From Didymella arachidicola (Eukaryota > Ascomycota > Dothideomycetes > Pleosporales > Didymellaceae): a stretch of DNA of 64,000 nt. The DNA lies in NCBI GenBank assembly GCA_016630955.3, contig CM049988.1:2046001-2110000 (forward strand), written 5' to 3'. The notes beneath the pieces are model-generated. The model did no database searches. It saw only the letters and a list, made by a program, of their open reading frames with translations, and was not told where the DNA came from. Both the position numbers and the translations under genes were made by a program. This document shows, piece after piece, positions 1 to 9,868 of the stretch (positions are counted from its first letter, which is position 1; each line of letters opens with the position of its first letter).

Positions 1-164
1 TTTACAAAGAAGTTGCCCAAATTGAGGGAGTAATGTGGTACTTCGTAGCAAGGCCTTGAGCGGTGTTCGTTCATGAATCGCACGCTCGATCTACCTAGGA
101 TCTTATGATCAACTTGCAACCACCTTCGTAAACACAGTAAACCTTTACATACGAGTGACAATTG

Positions 165-1130
165 CTATACCCTATACGAGTAGCGCCACTCTGAAGCACG
201 ATAAGGACGATCGACTTCGATGCAGTCGTCTTCATCGTCGAGACCTTCGTCGTCCGAAAAAGATGCAACATCACTTTCATAAGCGACGTCACTTCCTTCT
301 CCCACCTCATAGTCCCTATGGACATCGCTACCTACTGTATCACTGCCCTCACCTTCGTCTCCTGATAGTGAACCCTCCGATATGCAGGTACTGCGGCCAA
401 CAATATAGTCGTCGTGCGAGATATAGCCTCCCTCATCATCGCTTCCACTATCGCTATCCCCCATCTTGTCATCTTTTACATCAGACTGCATGCTGAACGA
501 CCTAGCGGAGTATCCGTCTGATTGCGATTGAGAGCTACGTCTGCTGTGTATGCTTGCAATGTCTGAACGCTCATCCTTATTGTTGACGATGACGATGTCA
601 CTTCCTTCTTCGGTGCCCGAGTCGTGGCTCTCAGAGGTTGTTGCAAGCTGATGGTTGTATCGGTGTGCAGACAGATCCTCGATGTCAGATCCATCATATC
701 GCTCCAGTATATGCTGATGCGGATTTTCTCGTAGTCTTGAGCTGTCTGACGGACTGCGATGTCTCGAAATTGCAGTTCCAGAATGCTTGGTGGTACGCCT
801 GGAATCGTACTCGACGTGCGGCTCGCGTGCTTCGATATAATCGATATCCTCATCCCTTGGCTGACTGATATATTCTGTATCTGAAGGGCATTTAAGATCA
901 GTCGATCGAGCTCGACTACTTATGTACGCATAAGATGAACAAGAGGGTCGGTCGATGTACCCTGCAGCCCAGCGTCTTCGTCGTGGTGGGTCTTGTTCAA
1001 GATTTGTGCATCTCGAGTAATGAAGCTCAGTTGATGCCAGCCTCTCAATATGCTTAGACGAACGTGCCTTTCTGCCAGACTGGCCCATCCCAGTACGAGC
1101 TGTGTATCGTGACTGCTTTTGGTACGCCAT
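165..1130 (-). CDS. Hypothetical acidic Ser/Asp-rich protein
   Basis: A single uninterrupted frame of 321 residues opens with an ATG at 1130. I recognise no family. The first 120 residues are basic and Arg/Ser-rich. The C-terminal two thirds are strongly acidic, with repeated Ser-Asp, Gly-Ser-Asp and Asp-Asp-Glu runs, so the protein is predicted to be largely disordered. No signal peptide or membrane segment is visible. Low-complexity acidic frames can arise by chance on one strand, and no intron or neighbour supports it, but its length in this gene-poor edge favours a real or recently decayed gene. Confidence 0.4.
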   Translation of the reverse strand: MAYQKQSRYTARTGMGQSGRKARSSKHIERLASTELHYSRCTNLEQDPPRRRRWAAGYIDRPSCSSYAYISSRARSTDLKCPSDTEYISQPRDEDIDYIEAREPHVEYDSRRTTKHSGTAISRHRSPSDSSRLRENPHQHILERYDGSDIEDLSAHRYNHQLATTSESHDSGTEEGSDIVIVNNKDERSDIASIHSRRSSQSQSDGYSARSFSMQSDVKDDKMGDSDSGSDDEGGYISHDDYIVGRSTCISEGSLSGDEGEGSDTVGSDVHRDYEVGEGSDVAYESDVASFSDDEGLDDEDDCIEVDRPYRASEWRYSYRV

Positions 1131-2679
1131 TACTGTGGTGTTACATGGGCCTCAGCCTTTTGGTGCTCGCAAATTAGTGTTTTGAGAGTGCTCAATAAGC
1201 GACGAATACTGTGAAATACAAGCTGACCACTCTGTCTTTTTCCAACAAGTCTTTTGTTGTGGCACGTCAGATGTGAAGGGTAAGAGGCGTAGATCGCGTG
1301 CAGCCTGCCTACGTGGCACTTTGCACTAACCGTTTTTGACGTCGTGCAGATGCGCATGTTAGTATCGTTCCACCGATGCCGTCGCGTTGGAGTCAGAAAG
1401 TATTGGATATCTTGTACCTCGTACCTGAAGTGTGTACCCACTTTGGTCATTATTTCCAATGCGGCACATCATCGATTGTCAAGATCCATATGGAGCGGAT
1501 CTCCATCATGATACGCCCCGAATAAGCAATGTCAAATCACTGCCAGAAATACGAACACTGAGAACGGCTGCGCAGGGCTAGTCGAGACAGTCCAGAAGTG
1601 CAAGTCAGGTAATATCGTCATATCACCAGCATCAAAATACAACATCGACTCAGTCTTCCGCTTCGCTGGCTACACAGATGCACTTCCCAGGTCAAGAGCA
1701 CACTGAAAGTGTTCAATGACCTCGACTACGGATCTCAGAGTACATCAATGTAGCGGGAGATGCGAGCCATCGAGGCGACAGGCAATTATGGTCGCTGACA
1801 CAGTATTTGCATCATTGCATGTTGAGCGGATTCGACAAGGCTGTGTTCGTAGCAAGGACTTACATATGGGAGACCGTCACGCTCGACGTTGATACATGTC
1901 TGATCAAGGCACCTTTTGCTTCCTGCGTAAACGCGATCTTTCGTATGGCGGAACTGTGAAATTGAAGAACTGCTTCACATCGTTGTGATCGTCGAAGCCC
2001 ACTCCTTCAAGGGCTCATAGTCTGTCTTCATGCATGCTAGACGAGACACTGTAGAAGGCAAGGTGGATCGATGCTCTTTGGTGGAGGGCGCCAATTTCTA
2101 TACTTGGTGGCCAGAATTGGATGCAGCTATAGGCTGAGAGCGACGCAATGGGCCAAGATTGATGTAGTCTCGATCCCTTGTATTCGGGTTCCAGGTTGTC
2201 AGGACCTATGCCGTGATGGGCTGTGTGGTCGAAAGTATTGTGGGCATACAGGCGAGAGCTGATGAGATACAGGTTTTCTTGAGCACCGAGTGGGAGGTAG
2301 CCTTCAATAATTAACGTCAAAATTCAATGACATCGGTATAGCTTATGTGCTGTTTCTCGGAGTGGATGCTCGTAGCTCTTGGATACCGTGGGTAAGCCAT
2401 GCCGTCGTTGCGTTTGATCGGTGTGTACGCAAGTGTGCAGCAAGTATTTGAAGCGAGAGCTGCCTTGCTTGTTTGCAACAATATTCGACCTCAGGGCGCG
2501 TAGTTTGCATAGGAGACTCACATTGCAAGATCGTGATGGAAAGAGCAGCGTGCACCTCGAAAGTCGCTATGGGCTGTTTGAAAAACGATGGCTCCACCCG
2601 TGATATGGGCAAAACTTGTCAATGTCACGAGATACGAGGTAAAGCCATCAATACAACTTGGTAGCCTTATGCAACTAGG

Positions 2680-2828
2680 TACAAGATAGGTCCTTGAATG
2701 AGTGAGAATACGAGCAACCCCACAGACGTTTCTCGAGGTTTCTGAATGGCCAGCTCCTGCATTTGCGTGCTCTTGTTGGTCGTTCTAGGATCAATCGTGT
2801 TCTCACTCATTCAGGGACCTGTCTTGTA
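2680..2828. mobile_element. MITE-like element with 31-bp inverted repeats
   Basis: The 31 bases at 2680-2710 and the reverse complement of 2798-2828 match at 27 positions. Both begin TACAAGAYAGGTCC and continue through TGAATGAGTGAGAA. The three mismatches I checked in detail are C/T transitions. The enclosed sequence of about 87 bp has no coding potential. A short non-coding element with long terminal inverted repeats is the usual form of a MITE or a deleted DNA transposon. No clear target-site duplication is visible beyond a possible TA/TAG at each side. Confidence 0.6.
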
Positions 2829-3420
2829 TAGATAGTGGTATTTACGGTACAAAGAGCCTTAAGAGGTAAGGAGTAGCATATAAGTGGTAGAACAGCTTGG
2901 TACACGTTAGTAAAGGGAAAACGTCTGGGCAGGCTACCTAGGTACGCAGCTGATATTATATATACTGGCAGGTCCTAGATCACGGGGTGGAGCCATCGTT
3001 TAGCAAATCGTTATGTTACCGACCAAACACGCACTGGCCACATTCGCCCACGGGTTCTTCCGAACCGTCGCCTCACGTTTGAACCGCGTTTGAACATCAT
3101 AGCATGACACGTCGATGCCTGAGTAGGGATGGCTCGCGTACGGTATTTAGGTTTTTTTTTTCATATATACGGTATAGTCGTATATTTCGTCCATTCTGTA
3201 CAAGCTGTAGGGCACAGTTACTAAGCGGCTTAGAGCTAGAACGCCAACTAGACAGCTGCGCACAGATACCTAAAGCTAAAAGTAGCTAGTTCGGAGCAAA
3301 AGAAAACTCCCCTACGGTATGGCTGCTGAGCTCAGCTGGGGATCTACAAAATCTACGGTATATACCCAGGGTTCGCATATACCGTGTCATTCCTATGTCT
3401 GAGTACCTTCTGTCCCCACG
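2829..3420. repeat. AT-rich decayed repeat tract
   Basis: This stretch is rich in TA dinucleotides and short recurring words. CTACGGTAT/TACGGTATA variants appear near 3136, 3168, 3312 and 3354, and an inverted copy (ATATACCGT) lies near 3376. No frame is coding. The pattern suggests an old transposon worn down by repeat-induced point mutation (C-to-T changes that create TpA). I infer this from composition alone. Confidence 0.35.
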
Positions 3421-4144
3421 TGTTGCGCAATTTCTCGCAGCCGTACTCGCTTTCGTTGTCGATTCTGAGCGGATGAGATTTGAAGATTTTAGCTGAACAT
3501 GCGTTTACTTGCGGTAATTATTTGAGAATGTCATCTGGTAAACGACTTTCTGGAATCTAAATATCTGGGCAGGGCATCATTTCATGCACACCATGTAGCC
3601 CGTCTCATCAGACTCGAAGTGGGGTGAGGCGCGTCCAGGTCTGCCACGTGCATCCCTACAATCTTAAACACCTTAAGCTCACGACACGCGCTGTACACTA
3701 AACTGAGCTAGGAATGGTTACCTGAAACTAACGGCGGCTGGGCCCTAGCGGCAGCCTTGCGCGACGTGCCAAGACGTGCTTTATCAAAACCCCTTTAGGT
3801 TCTTGAAACATGCCGAGACGGTTTTCTCCAATGCTATTCCAGCGCTCAATCCTTCCGGAGACTATTCTACTCGCAGTGCAACCATTCCCTGAGTACACCG
3901 ATCTCCGGGCTAGTATTTTCTCCTGTGAAGGCCAACATGCGGCACGACCCACCAAACAATTTGGAAACATCGGAAGAACGCCCCCACCAGGGTCATTACT
4001 TGTGGGTGCAGGTCTGATTACCATCAGTCCATACCATGCAGTTACCAACTTTTCGGTGAAGTGGTCTGGGTACCCACGAGTTAAACAATTGCCCGCCAAT
4101 GAGGATGGCCTGTGCATTCAACTTCAAGCCAAAGGATTGTAAGT

Positions 4145-4293
4145 TATAAAGGTAGGATGCTTTGCCGTTCTTATATTTTCCAAGCCTCGCCTTGACATTC
4201 ATTCACCACCACATTCTTTCACCACCAGTCTTTCGTTACAAGCAAACTGTGTTTGCTATCCATTCATTTCTCCCTCAACTCTTCACTCCAACC
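4145..4293 (+). promoter_or_regulatory. TATA box and CT-rich leader of the pectin lyase gene
   Basis: A TATAAA sits at 4145-4150, about 145 bp before the chosen ATG at 4294. The intervening leader is rich in C, T and CACC words, as is usual for strongly expressed fungal genes. The open frame extends upstream through this leader, but the protein it would add ends directly before an obvious signal peptide, so I treat it as untranslated. Confidence 0.5.
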
Positions 4294-5421
4294 ATGAAAT
4301 TCTCTGTCTTCACGGCCGTTGCGGCGCTTGCTGGCTCAGCTTTCGGTGCTGATGCCGTTAAGGGATCTGCTGAAGGTTTCGCGAAGGGCGTCACTGGTGG
4401 TGGCTCTGCCGCCCCTGTCTACCCTACCACCACCGCCCAGCTGATCAGTTACCTGGCCGACTCCTCTCCTCGCAACATTGTCTTGACCAAGACTTTTGAC
4501 TTCACCGGAACTGAGGGCACTGCCACCTCTTCGGGATGCGCTCCCTGGGGAACGGCGTCCGCCTGCCAGGTGGCTATCAACAAGGATGGCTGGTGCGACA
4601 ACTACCAGAAGCAAGCCCCCAAGGTTCAGGGCATTAAGTACGACAAGGCTGGTGTCCTTGGTATGACTATTGGCTCCAACAAGTCCTTGATCGGCCAGGG
4701 CTCCAAGGGTGTTATTAAGGGCAAGGGTGTTCGTATCGTCGCCAACGCTAAGAACATCATTATCCAGAACGTTCGCTTCACCGATATCAACCCTCAGTAC
4801 GTTTGGGGTGGTGATGCCATCACCATCGACGGTGCCGACCTTGTTTGGATCGACCACGTCACCACCGACCTGATCTCCCGTCAGCACATCGTCCTTGGCA
4901 ACAGTGCTTCCAACCGTGTTACCATCTCCAACAGCGAGATCAACGGTGCTTCGTCCTGGTCCGCCACCTGCGACGGTCGCCACTACTGGGGCCTGTACTT
5001 CACCGGCTCCGCCGATACCGTGACCCTCAAGAACAACTACATCCACCACACTTCGGGTCGTTCCCCTAAGGTTGCTGGAAACACCCTCCTCCACGCCATC
5101 AACAACTACTTCTACGCCATTGCTCACGCTTTCGAGGCTGACTCTGGTTCCAAGATCCTTGCCGAGGGCAATGTCTTCCAGAACGTCGATTTGCCCGCTC
5201 AGGCAGATCTTCCCGGCAAGGTCTTTGCCGCCAGCAACGTCGCCGCCTGCAAGGGTCCCCTCGGCCGCAACTGCGAGATTAACGCCTACGGCAGCTCTGG
5301 CACCCTTGCCGGATCTGACACCAGCTTCCTCGCCAACTTCAAGAGCAAGAACGTTGCCGCTGTCTCCCCCGCTGCTTCGGCCAAGAACCTTGTCAACACT
5401 GCTGGTTACGGACGCATCTAA
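4294..5421 (+). CDS. Secreted pectin lyase (polysaccharide lyase family 1)
   Basis: Predicted to cleave methyl-esterified homogalacturonan by beta-elimination (EC 4.2.2.10) outside the cell. The intronless frame encodes 375 residues, the usual length for fungal pectin lyases. Residues 1-19 (MKFSVFTAVAALAGSAFGA) form a signal peptide, which is why I place the start at 4294 and not at the in-frame ATG 132 bases upstream. Family hallmarks follow in order: the beta-helix segment GVIKGKGVRIV, INPQYVWGGDAITID, VWIDHVT, the Trp/His-rich ATCDGRHYWGLYF cleft segment, and GRSPKV. These match pectin lyases better than calcium-dependent pectate lyases. Codon use is strongly C-ending, consistent with high expression. 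It suggests a plant-degrading lifestyle. Confidence 0.93.
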   Translation: MKFSVFTAVAALAGSAFGADAVKGSAEGFAKGVTGGGSAAPVYPTTTAQLISYLADSSPRNIVLTKTFDFTGTEGTATSSGCAPWGTASACQVAINKDGWCDNYQKQAPKVQGIKYDKAGVLGMTIGSNKSLIGQGSKGVIKGKGVRIVANAKNIIIQNVRFTDINPQYVWGGDAITIDGADLVWIDHVTTDLISRQHIVLGNSASNRVTISNSEINGASSWSATCDGRHYWGLYFTGSADTVTLKNNYIHHTSGRSPKVAGNTLLHAINNYFYAIAHAFEADSGSKILAEGNVFQNVDLPAQADLPGKVFAASNVAACKGPLGRNCEINAYGSSGTLAGSDTSFLANFKSKNVAAVSPAASAKNLVNTAGYGRI

Positions 5422-6374
5422 GCTGGTCGCCTTCATGGGGTTTTGGCTAGGAGGATCACGGATCGGAATCGCTAACGCGGACTTGTATTTATCTTCACTT
5501 TTGTACATACATTAGACTTCTTTACATATACCATTGTACTCATTTTAAAAAGTTCGTGCCACATTTACTTGATTTGTGTGCTAAACATGAGTGTCAATTG
5601 TTCAAAGGCCGTGACGCTTGCCGCGGCAACCAACATTTGTGTTCTGTGCATCTTGAAATTCTTACCGGATGGATCAGGGGAAATAACCTACAATTCGTAG
5701 ACCCCTTTCCATGACTATACTATATTCTGGCAGACATCAGCCTGTACGAACCCCTTGGTGTACATGTTGTGGTAGTTGAAGGAGACCCCTGTCGCGAATC
5801 CTGCGACCCTCGAACCCGATCAGCGCGGTCGAACGGCGCATCTTTAATTCCACCGAAACACTTATGTTGCTCAAACAGAATTACGGCGGAAAAATTGTCT
5901 TGGCACGGCCGGGGTTTTGTTGTAAAGTGTGGGTGGCTTCTTGGCGATGCATTGTGACTTTCATCTTAAATTCTCCTTCACGATACGAACACCTCTTGCC
6001 TGGATGACCAAGTGTGCTTAAACTACAACACAGCCTGTGTTAGTTTCGAACCGCACGCTTGATTTATGGAAGAGCCTTTATGTGTTTTGGTTACCAGAAA
6101 GGTCGTACTTTCATCGACAAGAGACGGACCGAACAACCACAATGATGATAGGATACTGCGGGAGCACGCGTCTTGAATACGAACCCGAGCGAGCACAAGA
6201 GGGGATGTGAATAGTCTTACCGATCCGAGTGATACTAGACCGGCTTCTAATAAGCCCGTTCGTGTGGCATGAAACCCTGTTCGATCATGTGGTTGCGAGT
6301 ATCTTGGCCAACAAACCGGCAGTGCTCTGATATTTTGTCGTGTACTGAACTTAGCAATTCTGTTACTTAGATTT
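5422..6374. other. Intergenic spacer, nothing recognised
   Basis: This is the 3' region of the pectin lyase gene and the convergent 3' side of the methyltransferase gene. Only short frames without recognisable content occur. Confidence 0.6.
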
Positions 6375-7169
6375 CTATTTCTTCTTCGATATGCGGTACC
6401 TGCGAAAGGTTAGTCCCGTTACAAGTCCTGCCACATAGTTTGACCTACAAGAACAGCCTTTCTTTCGACCAGACCGGCTTGTCTGGGTCATCATCGACTT
6501 CTTGCACATCGAACATCTTCCCTGCGGTCTTCATGAACGTCAGGTCTGCCCTTCTCCTTCTCTTGAAACAGAAGTAGCACACTGTGTTAGGACCGATGAT
6601 ATCGTTGAGTGTATGTTGCAGTAACGGAAATGCCGGTTCGAAATAAACGCAGTCAGCTGCGAGGATAACATCCGGGTACTGAGGCAAATTCGATGGGGTG
6701 GGCTTGCCCCAGTCATAGACTGAAGCAGAGACGCGAGATTCGAGGCCATTGAGGCCAATATTCTTCTTCATGAGCTCGAACATCTCATCTTGGTCGGTGA
6801 TGTGGAGCGTCTCGGTAACATTGCAGCCGACTGCTACTGCAAGACCGACGAGGCCTCCGCCAGCGCCCAACTCGACACTGCGACAATCAGCTTGAGATTA
6901 TCTCAGTTCCCGCAAGTGCAGGCTCACATCGTTTTTCCGGCAAGATCGTCGTTATGCTTCCTCAGCATGTACTTGCCGAGCACCATACCAGCTGGCCACA
7001 GTTGACCACCACAACCATTTTTGAGATCCTCGTGGACGTTTAGTGGGGGCGAAAGTACGCCGTCGAAATCAACTTGCGCTACTCCAGCTGACTTGATGGG
7101 CGCAGGTGGAACGAAGTCCAACTGGTGAGCACCAAAGATGTCGTTTTCTTCGTCGTCCGAGGCAGTCAT
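6375..7169 (-). CDS. EFM6: EFM6-like protein-lysine N-methyltransferase (METTL21 family)
   Basis: Three exons, read 7169-6928, 6877-6449 and 6399-6375, give 231 residues. Introns 1 (50 bp, GTGAGC...CTGAT...CAG) and 2 (49 bp, GTAGGT...ACTAAC...CAG) are canonical. The first joins to restore TIVELGAGGGLVGLAV, the SAM-binding motif I of seven-beta-strand methyltransferases. The second replaces an early stop with the tail LFLYRISKKK, as family members continue past LFL. GCGGQLWPAGMVLGKYML and ILAADCVYFEPAFPLL are typical of METTL21-type protein-lysine methyltransferases. Yeast Efm6 modifies translation elongation factor eEF1A. The substrate here is inferred from the family. No targeting signal is seen, so it is probably cytosolic. 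Confidence 0.85.
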
Positions 7170-7708
7170 ATTCGTGTGGTGTGGTATGATTGGAAGCCGT
7201 GAAGGGGCATTTTGTCAGGGTCTAGATGCATTCGGCTAGCGTGAAGTGGGGGCTGCTTTGAGCGCTCTTTCCATCGCCTCTACGTTTCACACGACTCGAT
7301 GCATCTTTAGTCCTGACCTAGCGTTTAAACTTTGAGAATCAAGATTGAAGACAAACCCAGCAACGGGAGAAACATCTCAGGTAGTCGCCGTACACGCACC
7401 GTATGACGGCAATTGGAGACGCTACCCTATCTTATCGGCGCGCCTCAGGCACCTTTGTACCGCTTCCCACCAATCCCATCAAGCTGCAATGCGTGTCACG
7501 ACGCCAAAATGCTAGGCATGCTCCAAAAGAGGAGATCAGCTACCCTGAACGCGTCCAGCCGAGGGTACCTGGGAGGTGCATAAACCCAGCTTATCTTGCG
7601 TTGTTTCCCGACAATGTCTGTTCATCCAACCTTCGCCGCGAATTCCGAACCAGCATTGAGCGTTTGAGGAGCCTCGAGTCACTCTGACGACCACCGAAGA
7701 TACTGGGC
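7170..7708. promoter_or_regulatory. Divergent intergenic region between EFM6-like and ammonium transporter genes
   Basis: The 539-bp head-to-head spacer should hold both promoters. I see no TATA box in a convincing position and no clear regulator motif. A short frame (7403-7687) crosses it but has no recognisable content. Confidence 0.45.
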
Positions 7709-9283
7709 ATGGGCCTTCCAATAGAGGTTCTGAAGGCCTGGGAGGCTTGCGATCGGACTGACGCTCTCTTCGTGCTCGTGTGTAGCGTCTTTTGTACGTT
7801 GGAACAAATCTCACGCCGTTTTCGGTCTGCACCAGCAACCTACACGACAATCTCCTTTGCAGATCTGCGACCGTTTACAAGCTATACGAACTGACAAAGC
7901 CAGGCTGGGGCATCATCCCCGCTGTCGGAATTGCGTATTCGGGTTATACCACACGCTCGAACTCGCTCGCGGCAATCATCCCTTCCGTCCTGGCGGTCAT
8001 CGTCTGCAGCATACAATGGTTTCTCGTCGGCTACACTTTGACCTACAGCGAAGGCGGCCCCATTTTTGGCGATTTCACATACGCATTTCACCGAAACGTG
8101 CTATCTGAGCCGGTCGGCACGATCCCAGCAATCCTGTTCAGCTTCTTCCAGCTCGTCTTCCAAGCCACAGTCTGCGCTATCGCCGTCGGTGGAGCATGCG
8201 AGCGAGGCAGAATCTTGCCGTTGATACCTTTCATCTTCGTAAGTTGCGATAGACTCACGCAAAAAACTGACTAATCGATGATTCAGCTCTGGTCAACGTT
8301 CATATACAACCCCCTCGCGCACATGGTCTGGGGCGGCGGCTTCCTCCAAAACCTCGGCGTCCTCGACTTCGCCGGCGGCACACCCGTGCACATCAACAGC
8401 GGCGCGACGTGCACCGCAATGAGCGTCTACCTCTCGTATCCGCTTTTTCGAAGCAAGAAATCCGCGACGCGAACCCCCTCCCACCTGGTCATTCACCGGC
8501 CAGTCAATTCGCTGTGTCAATTGCTGGCGATGATCAGCATCTGGGGCTCGTGGCTTGCGTTCGACGCTGGGACCACGCTAGCGTTCAACTTCAAGTCTGT
8601 GATGGCGCTGTGCGTAACGAATCTGTGTGCTGCCAGTGGAGCGCTGACGTGGACGCTGTATACATATGTCGAGGTTGGACGCTGGAGTCTAGACTCGTGC
8701 TTCATGGGCGCCATTTCGGGGCTGATCATGATTACTCCTTCAGCTGGCTTTATCGACATGCCTTCAGCGATGGTTTTTGGAATCGCCGGTGCGCTGTTTT
8801 GCCGACAGACGCTGAGGATCAAGTTCACCGACTTTGCCAGACGGTGGAGATGGGTCGATCACGGCGATACATTTGCGACGCATTGCCTAGGTGGCTTTCT
8901 GGCAACAATCGGCACCGGATGTCTGGCAAGGAAGGAAGTCGCAGGCTACGACGGGGTGACTGAGATAGTCGGCGGCGTATTCTTCGACGGCAACGTGCGG
9001 CAGTTGGGGATTCAGATTGTGGAAGCGCTCGTCGGCTTCATCTGGTCGTTTGCGGGGAGCTACGCGATCTACGCGCTGATCGACTGCGTGCCCGGGTTCG
9101 AAGTGCTCGCCGAGGACAAGTAAGTCAATCATTCCAGGAGAAGCGGCCGGGACCCAAGCTAACGATTGCAGGGACATTCTTGCTGGTCTGGACGCAAGCC
9201 AAATGGATGAGGAGACTTTGTGGACAGAGACGCAAAAGTACTCGCCTTTTGCCGAGCCGAACGGAGAACTACACCTTGATTAG
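7709..9283 (+). CDS. Ammonium transporter (Amt/Mep family), divergent paralogue
   Basis: Predicted plasma-membrane ammonium channel/transporter. Exons 7709-7793, 7904-8238, 8287-9119 and 9172-9283 give 454 residues. The first intron (110 bp, branch CTGAC) is fixed by restoring the family block VFCWGIIPAVGIAYSGY. The others are 48 and 52 bp. Eleven or so hydrophobic segments fit the Amt fold. The pore His of TPVHINSG and the second pore His of DTFATHCLGG are both kept. Other usually strict blocks differ: the segment normally GFNxGS reads AFDAGTTL, and the following AANLR-like block reads AFNFKS. The C-terminal cytosolic tail is short. This looks like a divergent paralogue and not the main Mep permease. 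Transport competence is not certain. Confidence 0.88.
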
Positions 9284-9868
9284 CGTAACGAACAGACGAG
9301 CCTGACGCTACTATAAGATAGCGTTCAGCTCGGGTGTCGTGCAGTCGTACTGCATGGCTGGTCTACTGGCATCAACTTGCAAACAGCAGCGGGCTTCGCA
9401 AGCAATGTCGTACCAGTCGAGCATCCAACCTCGACACTGTGCCGTGACAAACAATGTATATTCCCGTTTCGCTATATCCAGACCTTCCCACGTCGGTGTC
9501 TGCCTGTGTCGAGTGAAAATTGGGATCCATGTTTATGAGAAAAAAAGGTCCGCCTGCTCTAAAAAGCTCTCAATGATGAACCATGACTGCAAGGCTCTGT
9601 CACTTTGATCGTAATTTGCCGTCCGCGGCGCAAAGGTGCGGATGCGCAGATATATAGGCCGATCTATTTGACTACCTCCATTACCGAGATCGCAACTCTA
9701 TCGGCCATGTCTGTTCTCTAATCCAAAGCCCAACACAGCGCCTGAGAGGAAGATATTACAATCCATAGATCTACTGGACTAGCTATATATTGGAAGGGTA
9801 TCCAAGCACCTAAAAGAATCTGCCCATCAACACGCCACGCCGCTGCTGCTCAACAGTGCTATTCGGAC
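9284..9868. other. Convergent spacer, nothing recognised
   Basis: This 585-bp region lies between the 3' ends of the ammonium transporter and RhoGAP genes. It contains only short non-coding-looking frames and probable 3' UTRs. Confidence 0.6.

Larger units (their letters stand above)
1131..4144. other. Gene-poor spacer with repeat remnants
   Basis: No convincing coding region was found. Short frames of 60-130 codons occur on both strands, mostly starting at non-ATG codons, with no recognisable domain. The stretch holds a MITE-like inverted-repeat element (2680-2828) and an AT-rich, repeat-like tract (2829-3420), listed separately. The last few hundred bases are upstream sequence of the pectin lyase gene. 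Confidence 0.6.

Noticed and set aside
4162..4293. 44-residue N-terminal extension of the pectin lyase from an upstream in-frame ATG
   Set aside because: It precedes a perfect signal peptide and reads as a CT-rich leader. Translation from there would bury the secretion signal.
4336..5508. 390-codon frame on the strand opposite the pectin lyase
   Set aside because: Shadow of a highly codon-biased gene. It is Gly/Val/Asp-rich with no domain, and the plus strand has an unambiguous enzyme.
5790..5835. TTCGA-containing stretch resembling a tRNA T-arm
   Set aside because: The flanking bases do not form a T stem or acceptor stem, so no cloverleaf is possible.
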